Source of the DNA: JBEBXQ01 sp040391535
GTDB lineage: Bacteria; Bacteroidota; Bacteroidia; Cytophagales; Spirosomataceae
NCBI GenBank assembly: GCA_040391535.1
Contig: JBEBXQ010000111.1
Span: 1-16,486, forward strand
DNA length: 16,486 bases
Direction of reading: 5' to 3'
Shown here in pieces: positions 6,295 to 13,758 of the stretch. Under the pieces are notes generated by a model. It had not been told where the DNA came from and searched no databases. It saw only the letters and a program-made list of their open reading frames with translations. Every line of letters starts with the position of its first letter. The stretch's first letter is position 1. Position numbers and translations under genes: made by a program.

Positions 6295-8991
6295 TCAGTC
6301 AGCAAGTTCTGAAATGTTTTCCGGTTTTTCCATTTGCTCGCTTCTCACTTTTGCCGATTCCAGGATCAGTTCAGCAACCAGGCCGGTCCAGCCCAGCTGG
6401 TGGTTGGCACCACAACCGCGGCCGTTATCACCGTCGAAATATTCATAGAAAAGAATATGATCCCGGAAGTTATCGTCATTCTGCTGTTTTTCACATTGCC
6501 CGAAAACCGCACGTCTTCCGTTCTGATCTTTGGTAAAAATACTGATGAGCCTGTCGGCGATCTGAATAGCCACGTCTTTAATGGAAACCATGTTGCCTGA
6601 GTTCGTCGGGTATTCCACCGAAAATTCGTCACCATAATACTGATGAAATTTAAAGAGCGAATCAACGATCAGGTAGTTCAACGGAAACCAGATGGGGCCT
6701 CTCCAGTTGGAATTTCCACCCATTATATCCGTTGTAGCTTCGGCAGGTACATAGTCTACCGTGAGTACTTCCCCATTGATATAAAACTTGTACGGGTTTT
6801 TCTCGTGATATTTAGAAAGTGCCCTTACACCATAATCGGAAAGGAATTCGCTTTCGTCAAGCATCCGCTTCATGATCATTTTCATGCGGTGCCCCCTCAG
6901 AATGGACAACAATTGCTTTTGGTCCTTGCCCGAATCCGACCAGCGTGATACAAGGCGGGCCAGGTCAGGCCGGTTTTCCAGAATCCACTCCACTCTTTTC
7001 TTAAATACCGGTAGATTATCCAGCATCACAGGATCGAGGACTTCCACAGCAAAAAGAGGGATAAGCCCCACAATCGAACGGACTTTCAGTAAAATACTCT
7101 GACTATTGGGAATATGAATTACATCATAATAGAACTGATCTTCTTCATCCCACAGATTAATCGACTCCTCTTTTCCCCCCATGGCCTCCATGGCACCGGC
7201 AATGAACAGGAAATGCTCAAAAAACTTGGAGGCCATGTCCTGATACACCGGTTGTTTCAGCGAAATTTCTACTGCAATACGCAGCATATTGAGCGAATAC
7301 ATGGCCATCCAGCCGGTAGCATCTGCCTGCTCAAGCTTCCCGCCAAAGGGCATAGGCGCCGACCGGTCAAATACACCGATATTATCCAGCCCCAGGAATC
7401 CTCCGCTGAAGATATTATTACCTGTATCGTCTTTCTGGTTAACCCACCAGGTAAAATTCAGTAAAAGCTTATGGAATATTTTTTCCAGAAATTCAATATC
7501 ACCGTGTCCGTTATTATAGGCTTTGTCTATCTCGTAGACTTTCAGGGTGGCCCATGCGTGCACGGGCGGATTTACATCTGAAAAATTCCACTCATAAGCC
7601 GGGATCTGCCCGTTGGGGTGCATATAATATTCCCTGAGCAGTATTTCAAGTTGTCTTTTGGCAAAGACCGGATCGAGCCTCGCCAGTGGAATACAATGAA
7701 AGGCCAGATCCCATGCTGCGAACCATGGATATTCCCACTTATCGGGCATAGAAACCAGATTGGCAGCGTAAAAATGCCGCCATCCCGAGTTTCGTCCCCA
7801 TTTTCTGTTACGGGAAGGGGCAGGCTGAGCCGGATCACCTTTCATCCATTCGTGCACATTGTAATAATAAAACTGCTTGTTCCAGAGCATTCCGGCATAA
7901 GCCTGCCGCTGGATTTTACGTTCATCTTTATTGTTGACATCTTTCTGAATATCATCATAAAATTCATCAGCCTCACGCTGACGCTTGGCCATATTATCTT
8001 CAAATCCTCCGAAAGGCTCTGAAATCGTATAGTTAGCCAGACGGAGCCTGACGGTCACCTGTCCTCCTGCCGGAACCACCCTTTTATACACTCCGGCACC
8101 TTTAGTACCGATCTGATTCGGGTTAACAGTCGTTTCAGTGCCATTACTGACAATGTAATCATTGATACCGTCTTTGGGATAAGGCGTAGTGGAAGGGATC
8201 CCGTAAATCCGGTTCATGTTGGATTCATTCTCACAAAAAACCAGCTCGTCAGCCTCTTCAAAATAAAGGTTGAACTTCCCATGCTTTCGATGGCTCATCT
8301 CAATAAGACGCTTTGAGATGCCATTCATCATCGGTTTGTAATTGTAATTTTCGTATCCCCACGACCATGTATTCCGGAACCACGCGGTGGGCAATATGGT
8401 AATGGGAGCATCTGCAGCACCACGGTTATGGACTGTGACTTTCATTAGAATGTCTTCCTGATCTGCCTTGGCATATTCGATAACGATATCAAAGTATTCA
8501 TCATTATCAAAAACACCGGTATCCATAATTTCATATTCAGGATCTTCCTTTCTGAGCCGGGCGCTTTCATTCCGGATTTTATCATAGGGAAAAGTCTGCT
8601 GAGGATACTTATACAGCATTTTCATATACGAATGTGTAGGTGTACTATCCAGATAGTAGTACATCTCCTTCACATCTTCTCCATGGTTTGACTCCCGGTT
8701 GGTGAGTCCGAACATCCGCTCTTTCAGAAATTTATCTTTGTGATTCCAGAAAGCAAATGAAAGGCAGATGTGCTGTTTGTTGTCAGATATTCCTCCGATA
8801 CCCTCTTCGCCCCATCTGTAGGCCTTGGAACGTGCTACTTCATGGGAAGCATACTGCCACGCGTCCCCATTCTCACTATAATCTTCCCGAACGGTACCCC
8901 ACTGCCTTTCCGACAAATACGGTCCCCATTTTTTCCAGCCTTTATTTTCTTTCTGCAAAGAAAGCCTGACAACTTCTGCGCTCTTAGACAT
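6295..8991 (-). CDS. GH63-like glycoside hydrolase (glucosidase, MGH1-type)
   Basis: The 898-aa product has an N-terminal beta-sandwich-like region (about 1-350) and an (alpha/alpha)6-barrel (about 360-880) typical of GH63 and related clan GH-G enzymes, which hydrolyse alpha-glucosidic or related bonds with inversion. Barrel signatures include PWFAAWDLAFH (422-432), GFLGLDNIGVFDR (531-543), NWRGPIWFPLNYL (762-774) and LGWTGLVAELI (866-876). By analogy with E. coli YgjK, Asp536 in GLDN is the probable general acid and Glu850 in FYEYFDG the probable base; this is inferred by eye. There is no signal peptide, so it should act in the cytoplasm, perhaps on imported or storage oligosaccharides, or on glucosyl/mannosyl-glycerate-type solutes. 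It starts 25 bases after the ATP-grasp gene ends. Confidence 0.9.
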   Translation of the reverse strand: MSKSAEVVRLSLQKENKGWKKWGPYLSERQWGTVREDYSENGDAWQYASHEVARSKAYRWGEEGIGGISDNKQHICLSFAFWNHKDKFLKERMFGLTNRESNHGEDVKEMYYYLDSTPTHSYMKMLYKYPQQTFPYDKIRNESARLRKEDPEYEIMDTGVFDNDEYFDIVIEYAKADQEDILMKVTVHNRGAADAPITILPTAWFRNTWSWGYENYNYKPMMNGISKRLIEMSHRKHGKFNLYFEEADELVFCENESNMNRIYGIPSTTPYPKDGINDYIVSNGTETTVNPNQIGTKGAGVYKRVVPAGGQVTVRLRLANYTISEPFGGFEDNMAKRQREADEFYDDIQKDVNNKDERKIQRQAYAGMLWNKQFYYYNVHEWMKGDPAQPAPSRNRKWGRNSGWRHFYAANLVSMPDKWEYPWFAAWDLAFHCIPLARLDPVFAKRQLEILLREYYMHPNGQIPAYEWNFSDVNPPVHAWATLKVYEIDKAYNNGHGDIEFLEKIFHKLLLNFTWWVNQKDDTGNNIFSGGFLGLDNIGVFDRSAPMPFGGKLEQADATGWMAMYSLNMLRIAVEISLKQPVYQDMASKFFEHFLFIAGAMEAMGGKEESINLWDEEDQFYYDVIHIPNSQSILLKVRSIVGLIPLFAVEVLDPVMLDNLPVFKKRVEWILENRPDLARLVSRWSDSGKDQKQLLSILRGHRMKMIMKRMLDESEFLSDYGVRALSKYHEKNPYKFYINGEVLTVDYVPAEATTDIMGGNSNWRGPIWFPLNYLIVDSLFKFHQYYGDEFSVEYPTNSGNMVSIKDVAIQIADRLISIFTKDQNGRRAVFGQCEKQQNDDNFRDHILFYEYFDGDNGRGCGANHQLGWTGLVAELILESAKVRSEQMEKPENISELAD

Positions 8992-9016
8992 ATAGCTATG
9001 TATTAAATACTCTCCG

Positions 9017-10738
9017 TTACTTTATTTTTATTATTTCTCCGAAAATCGTCAGGTCAGTTATTTTCCGGGCTGACAGGTCTGTCCGGCCTCCGAAAAACTG
9101 CGTTAAAGCAAACGCTCTGGCCGAGGTTTCCGTCAGTAATTCATTTCTTTCCTCGTCTAATCCTTCCAGCACCTGCTCCATTTCGTCCCTGATCAGTAAA
9201 GGAAGTGGTAATATATATAAATCATTGCCTCTTTTCAAAATTGCTTCTGTGTTACTGTGTCCCCGGGAGGTTTCCTGAACATATCGTTGCTTAGCTGCCG
9301 CGAATGAGTTCTGATCTGCGTCAAAAAGGATTCCTTTGGCTACAATTTGCCGGTCCCTGCTTTCCGATATCCGGTTATCCAGCAGATCCAGCAGCTGCCG
9401 GAAAGTGACTGTATTTTTACTCGTTCTGATTCGTTCTGCTATGGAATTCCTTATAAAATATGTTAAAGACTGGGTTACATTCAGCCCTATTTCTGCCATT
9501 TGTTTAAAAATGAGTGATGCCGGTGACATACCGGGAATCGTATTGGGGTCATGCAGTAAAATATCCGATGAGGCCGTCAGAAAACCGTCGATCCTGGTAC
9601 AGACCCCAAGACCCAGCCCGGCAAATGCCTGCCCTATATACTCCTGGATCCGCCGGTTATTTTCAAGGGTTGTCCTTACCGGAATACTTTTTCTTGTGGT
9701 ACCCGGCTTATACTTCGCATCAAAATCAAAAACGTCTACCATTTTAATGATTTCAGTGGGCGGTAACACCAGCACATCACCGTTCAGATCCTGAATGCAT
9801 CCGCATGAAAACTCCTGCCCTTCAATAAATTCTTCAAGCAACAATTCATTTTCAGTATTGGCACTCAGAAGAAGAGCCGATCCATTATTTATTTCGGCCA
9901 GCTGATTAAGCTGACTTTCAAGGGCTACCGGATGAAAATAAATTTGTCCATCAAGATATAACGGAAAGCCGATCCCTTTATCCAGATCAGCCAGCTGCTG
10001 TAATTTAGTATGCTTCTCTTCAGGGGAAAGTTTTTTCCAGTCCTTCAGATCAATACTATGCTGAAAAAAGCACTGATTGATTCCCTGTTCAAAGAGCTGT
10101 TCACTATCTTCTTTAACAATAGCCACTCCGATAGACGATCCCTGATGCGGGGCTTTAATAACCACCGGTAAGCCCAGCTGTGCTTTCACTTCTGCGAATG
10201 TATCCGACAATGATCTTTGCTGCCATTGACGATACGATATAGTGATGGTTTTCTTTTGCTGTCCGTTGATACGGGCAATCATTTTATTCTGAAGAATTTT
10301 ATCAATACCCAGCGAAGAACCCATAATTCCCGGACCGCTGTAAGGAATTTTATACCATTCCAGCAATCCCTGTATAGCCCCATCCTCACAGTCGGGACCA
10401 TGCATTGCCAGTAATGCGAAATCAATATAATCAGACAGATCACACGGCTGTATCCATTCTCCGGTTTCCGGAGGTACAGGAAGACGGGCCAGGTCAGGAT
10501 ATGACTCAATATATAAATCATACGCTTTGTCTTTTTCCGCGTGGGAAGGATAAAACTGCCGGATCCCGGAGGCGTACATATGTTCTTCACGCAGTTTTAT
10601 AAACCTGCCGAAACTGTCTACAAAAACCGGTATGGGCTGGAATAGTGATTTATCAAGATACTCAAAAGCTGTTTTTCCGCCTGCAAATGAAATTTCACGT
10701 TCTCTGCTCGGACCACCGAAAATAATACCGATACGCAT
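9017..10738 (-). CDS. Enlarged D-alanine-D-alanine-ligase-like ATP-grasp protein
   Basis: The 573-aa product aligns by eye with E. coli DdlB (306 aa) over its length but is nearly twice as long. Shared parts are the N-terminal GGPSREREIS (8-17, Glu15 as in DdlB), HGPDCEDGAIQG (113-124), the lysine and serine loop VVIKAPHQGSSIG (192-204), FDAKYKPG (339-346), TRIDGFL (381-387) and DPNTIPGMS (397-405). The DdlB metal ligand Glu270 is replaced by Asp397; Asn399 is kept. Two parts have no DdlB counterpart: an insertion at about 224-296 and a C-terminal extension at about 435-573. It may make D-Ala-D-Ala, a related dipeptide, or something else; the changes lie at and around the ATP-grasp core, so specificity is open. 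It heads the close-packed run to the glucosidase. Confidence 0.85.
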   Translation of the reverse strand: MRIGIIFGGPSREREISFAGGKTAFEYLDKSLFQPIPVFVDSFGRFIKLREEHMYASGIRQFYPSHAEKDKAYDLYIESYPDLARLPVPPETGEWIQPCDLSDYIDFALLAMHGPDCEDGAIQGLLEWYKIPYSGPGIMGSSLGIDKILQNKMIARINGQQKKTITISYRQWQQRSLSDTFAEVKAQLGLPVVIKAPHQGSSIGVAIVKEDSEQLFEQGINQCFFQHSIDLKDWKKLSPEEKHTKLQQLADLDKGIGFPLYLDGQIYFHPVALESQLNQLAEINNGSALLLSANTENELLLEEFIEGQEFSCGCIQDLNGDVLVLPPTEIIKMVDVFDFDAKYKPGTTRKSIPVRTTLENNRRIQEYIGQAFAGLGLGVCTRIDGFLTASSDILLHDPNTIPGMSPASLIFKQMAEIGLNVTQSLTYFIRNSIAERIRTSKNTVTFRQLLDLLDNRISESRDRQIVAKGILFDADQNSFAAAKQRYVQETSRGHSNTEAILKRGNDLYILPLPLLIRDEMEQVLEGLDEERNELLTETSARAFALTQFFGGRTDLSARKITDLTIFGEIIKIK

Positions 10739-10876
10739 CAGACTGCTATAAAATAAGTGTTAAAAAATGGGCATTCTGCAGATCTGAATACCTCAGAAGC
10801 CCTGTTTCCCGACCTGCAATTTAGGGAAATGAAAACAGAAACACATCAGACTTTCTGCCTATTATTTCAGTGTAGT

Positions 10877-10926
10877 TTAAAAGAAAAACGGGCAGCAGGT
10901 AAAATTTCCGTTATACCTGCTGCCCG
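10877..10926 (-). terminator. Rho-independent terminator of the NifU-like gene
   Basis: CGGGCAGCAGGTA (10889-10901) and TACCTGCTGCCCG (10914-10926) form a perfect 13-bp stem with a 12-base loop. On the minus strand it is followed directly by a T-rich tail (complement of 10877-10888, TTTTTCTTTTAA). It starts 27 bases beyond the NifU-like stop codon. GC-rich stem plus T-tract makes this the clearest intrinsic terminator in the window, and it separates the Fe-S genes from the ligase-led run. The remaining 138 bases up to the ligase start hold no gene; they should contain that run's promoter, but I found no convincing element. Confidence 0.88.
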
Positions 10927-10952
10927 CTAAGGCTATTATATTGTGCAAATTA

Positions 10953-11219
10953 TCAATTCATCAAAGAAGGGACATTTATCGCCTGAACTTTATGTATCGC
11001 CGGCACTGCTTTTCTGATGGCTTCTTCCAGCCCCGCACGGAACGTCATCGCATTCATCGGACAGGATTGGCATGAGCCTTCCAATTCAAGCTTTACAACC
11101 ATATCATCTGTGAGTTCCACAAATTTCACATTGCCCATGTCAGCTTCAAGATAAGGACGAACTGAATCCAAAGCGCCCTCAATCAATAAAATGGTATTTA
11201 CTTTTTCTTCCGCAGTCAT
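10953..11219 (-). CDS. NifU C-terminal-domain protein (Fe-S cluster scaffold/carrier)
   Basis: The 88-aa product is a stand-alone NifU C-terminal domain of the Nfu type. These domains hold a 4Fe-4S cluster, usually bridged between two subunits, and pass it to target proteins. The defining CxxC is present (Cys50 and Cys53 in GSCQSCPM), within the usual setting of a hydrophobic strand (VVKLELEGSC) and a following helix (AMTFRAGLEEAIRKAVP). Its length is typical for a single domain. It follows mrp on the same strand across 164 bases. The pairing with mrp supports a role in Fe-S delivery. A hairpin and candidate promoter in the gap suggest it may also be transcribed on its own. Confidence 0.93.
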   Translation of the reverse strand: MTAEEKVNTILLIEGALDSVRPYLEADMGNVKFVELTDDMVVKLELEGSCQSCPMNAMTFRAGLEEAIRKAVPAIHKVQAINVPSLMN

Positions 11220-11342
11220 TAATTTCTTTGTTTTGAAGATTTTTAGCTGATTCTATTCCGCGGGCCTATACTGCCTGAGTCTCCAGGCACCAGGATAAAA
11301 ACGACTCAAAATCACCCCGCATTTTTATAACCTAAATTAATT

Positions 11343-11350
11343 CAAAAGTA
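11343..11350 (-). promoter_or_regulatory. Candidate -7 element for the NifU-like gene
   Basis: Read on the minus strand this is TACTTTTG, matching the TAnnTTTG consensus of Bacteroidota. It lies about 124 bases before the NifU-like start. No good -33 element is visible, and the site overlaps the 3' part of the mrp hairpin, so the match may be coincidental. Confidence 0.22.
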
Positions 11351-11380
11351 TTCCCTTTTTTGAAAAAAAGAAATACTTTT
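11344..11380 (-). terminator. AT-rich hairpin just after mrp
   Basis: AAAAGTATT (11344-11352) pairs with AATACTTTT (11372-11380), with further T6/A6 pairing possible inside (11356-11361 with 11363-11369). It lies 3 bases beyond the mrp stop codon. The stem is almost all A-T, so it is a weak terminator candidate and might instead protect the mrp 3' end or allow partial read-through into the NifU-like gene. Further on, at 11272-11289, a 6-bp TGCCTG/CAGGCA hairpin lies in the same gap. Confidence 0.4.
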
Positions 11381-11383
11381 CTT

Positions 11384-12487
11384 TTACATCTGCATTTCTA
11401 CCACTTTGGTCTGCTCCTTTTCTGAATTACGTATGGCGATTTTCTGAGCCAGTGTTTCGGCCACCCCTTTAAAAGCCTTTCCTATAATGGTATGCTCGTC
11501 CATCGCTACCGGACGGCCGCTATCGCCACCTTCCCTGACACTCTGCACCAGAGGAATTTGTCCCAGTAAAGGAACATCAAATTTTTCAGCCAGCATTTTA
11601 CCGCCATCTTTACCGAAAATATAATATTTATTGTCAGGCAGCTCTTCAGGCGTAAAATACGCCATGTTCTCTACCACTCCCAGCACAGGTACGTTAATCT
11701 GAGGCTGTCTGAACATGGACACCCCTCTGATGGCATCGGCCAGTGCGACTTTTTGTGGTGTGGTAACAATTACCGCACCGGTAATAGGTACGGTTTGTAC
11801 CAGTGTAATATGAATATCTCCTGTTCCGGGAGGAAGATCAATCAGCAGATAATCCAGATCGCCCCAGTCAGTATCACCAAAAAACTGACGGATTGCCTGA
11901 CTGGCCATAGGTCCACGCCAAACCACCGCGCTGTCGGGTGGGGTCATAAAACCAATGGATATCAGCTTTATGCCATACTGCCGGATCGGGTTAATATAAT
12001 TCTTACCGTCTTTCGGAGTTATGGTCGGCTGCAGATCCTCCGCTCCAAACATAACCGGGATCGAAGGCCCTGAAATATCAGCATCAACAATGCCTACTTT
12101 GGCTCCTGAACGATGAAGCGCCATAGCCAGATTGGCCGTAACGGTAGATTTTCCTACACCGCCTTTACCGGAAGCAATGGCTATCACGTTTTTCACACCG
12201 GGGATCAACGGACCATGCTGAGCGGCAGTTACCTGCGACGTCATATTGATTTTCACCTCAATATCGGGCGAAACCAGGTTATGAATGGCATCCAGACAAT
12301 CTTTCCGGATCATCTCTTTCAATGGACAGGCCGGTGTGGTAAGCACTACTGTAAAACTGATCTGGTCTACTCCGACTTCCACGTCGCGTACCATTCCCAG
12401 TGTTACAAGATCTTTTTTCAGATCAGGATCCTGGACGGTTGATAAAGCCCTGATGACTTTTTCCTTATTTACTGTAAATTCTCCCAT
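11384..12487 (-). CDS. mrp: Mrp/ApbC-type P-loop ATPase, Fe-S cluster carrier
   Basis: The 367-aa product has an N-terminal MIP18/DUF59 domain (about 5-85) with the TTPACPL motif (51-57, Cys54), and a Mrp/NBP35 ATPase domain (about 95-350). The deviant Walker A is SGKGGVGKST (106-115), the switch region DADISGPS (135-142) and the second aspartate motif LLIDLPPGTGD (214-224). Family members carry and transfer Fe-S clusters in the cytoplasm. In E. coli Mrp the ATPase domain carries a CxxC pair that binds the cluster after the ENM motif; here the equivalent stretch, ENMAYFTPEELPDNKYYIFG (273-292), has no cysteine, and the only cysteines are C54 and C64 in the N-terminal domain. Upstream is the GSCFA gene, 88 bases away; downstream is the NifU-like gene. 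Confidence 0.95.
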   Translation of the reverse strand: MGEFTVNKEKVIRALSTVQDPDLKKDLVTLGMVRDVEVGVDQISFTVVLTTPACPLKEMIRKDCLDAIHNLVSPDIEVKINMTSQVTAAQHGPLIPGVKNVIAIASGKGGVGKSTVTANLAMALHRSGAKVGIVDADISGPSIPVMFGAEDLQPTITPKDGKNYINPIRQYGIKLISIGFMTPPDSAVVWRGPMASQAIRQFFGDTDWGDLDYLLIDLPPGTGDIHITLVQTVPITGAVIVTTPQKVALADAIRGVSMFRQPQINVPVLGVVENMAYFTPEELPDNKYYIFGKDGGKMLAEKFDVPLLGQIPLVQSVREGGDSGRPVAMDEHTIIGKAFKGVAETLAQKIAIRNSEKEQTKVVEMQM

Positions 12488-12575
12488 TACTGAGTTATTA
12501 GGGTACTATCACCCGCTAATTATGCTTAAAACAGGTTAACAATTGATGTGCTGTAAAGGATAACACACATTCTGT

Positions 12576-13589
12576 CTATTGAGTTTGAGAAAGTCCCGGA
12601 AAGTTATTAATCATCGCTTCCACCTCCCGCAATTCATCTGAAACTTCAATTTTTTCTTCCAATCTGATCAGTTTATCCTTTAGTGACAATAACATTCTCC
12701 GGTGGCTCTCTGTATTGTCATGAAGGGGTTTATGGTCGATCATTTTCTTTACCTGTTTCCAGGCTTCCAGCGTTTTGAGTGTATCATGTGCAAAATAAGA
12801 CTGACTGAACACGGAGAAAATATGATCTTCGGCCCAGCCGTTGGGATGAATCAGATCGGCATCATAAAAGCGGTAATCCCTTAAATCGTCAATCATGATT
12901 TCGTAAGCAGGGAAATAACGTGTATCGGGTACTTCCTGTGCCAGCTGATGACAGGCAACTCTGAGGACCGATTTACTGAGCTGATTGCCCGGTAAGGTTT
13001 CCTTCGTGTGCCTGACGGGGCTTACGGTCAGTAATACCCTGATGGCAGGATTCAGCATTTTAACATAGGTAAGCACCTCTTTCATACAGGCAACCACCGA
13101 GTCTGCCGACATCAGTTCTTTTGTAAATGCCGAACCCGGTACCTTATGACAATTGGCAACGATTTCGCCGCTGGCCTTTAACCGGTGTACAAAAGCAGTC
13201 CCGAACGTCAATACCAGTAAATTAGCTTCTTTCAGCGATTTTCTGACCACGTTCCCCAGTTTTCTGATACGTGCGTCTATTTCGCCGCTGGTTCTGCCCC
13301 AGATAGAAGAGTGCAGATCATGGTGCAGCCATACCCCTTCTTCAGGATTAAGGAAATGCCTCATGGCAGGCAGTTCATTCAAAAGGGAAAGCCGTAATAG
13401 TTTCGCTATGGAGGAAGGGTTAAATAATGTTCCGAACGGATTGGTAAGGACATCAAATTTAAAATCAGACAATTGACGACCCAGCACCTCCGCAAAACAA
13501 GAACCCAGGGTGATCACTTTCCAGTCATGGGATATATTCCAGCCTGAAAATTCAGGTTCATAAGCGGTTCTTAAAACAACCTCATTCAT
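12576..13589 (-). CDS. GSCFA-domain protein (SGNH/GDSL-like esterase fold)
   Basis: The 337-aa product carries the namesake motif LGSCFAEVLG (28-37) near its N-terminus. GSCFA proteins are related to SGNH/GDSL hydrolases, so Ser30 is the likely nucleophile, and DLIHPNGWAEDHIF (245-258) supplies the expected Asp and His (D245, H248). A block LLVLTFGTAFVHR (124-136) and LLTVSPVRHT (186-195) fit the other conserved blocks of the fold. The substrate is unknown; some relatives act on acylated sugars or cell-wall esters. No signal peptide is seen. The open frame extends 92 codons further upstream (to 13865), but that part runs through the dnaX start, has no family likeness, and the GSCFA family begins close to the ATG at 13589. 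It is divergent from dnaX. Confidence 0.88.
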   Translation of the reverse strand: MNEVVLRTAYEPEFSGWNISHDWKVITLGSCFAEVLGRQLSDFKFDVLTNPFGTLFNPSSIAKLLRLSLLNELPAMRHFLNPEEGVWLHHDLHSSIWGRTSGEIDARIRKLGNVVRKSLKEANLLVLTFGTAFVHRLKASGEIVANCHKVPGSAFTKELMSADSVVACMKEVLTYVKMLNPAIRVLLTVSPVRHTKETLPGNQLSKSVLRVACHQLAQEVPDTRYFPAYEIMIDDLRDYRFYDADLIHPNGWAEDHIFSVFSQSYFAHDTLKTLEAWKQVKKMIDHKPLHDNTESHRRMLLSLKDKLIRLEEKIEVSDELREVEAMINNFPGLSQTQ

Positions 13590-13652
13590 ATTTGTGCGGT
13601 AAAACGATAACAGTTCAAAGCAAGTCTTAAAAAATCTTTGCCAAACGAAATA

Positions 13653-13660
13653 CAAAACTA
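13653..13660 (-). promoter_or_regulatory. Candidate -7 element for the GSCFA gene
   Basis: On the minus strand the sequence is TAGTTTTG, a TAnnTTTG match, 63 bases before the GSCFA ATG. No clear -33 element accompanies it. The 169-base divergent region (13590-13758) must also hold the dnaX promoter, for which I found no full match. Confidence 0.25.
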
Positions 13661-13758
13661 AGCATGATTCGGGTATTATCCAGTTATTTAGCATCCCCTT
13701 TGCATAATTCTCCGTTTTGCGTGTTTTGAAATTACACCTGCCCGAACTAACTTGCAGC

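Noticed and set aside
13717..13758. TTG start adding fourteen residues to DnaX
   Set aside because: DnaX proteins start with a short segment directly before the FVVSARKYRP block, which the ATG at 13759 gives.
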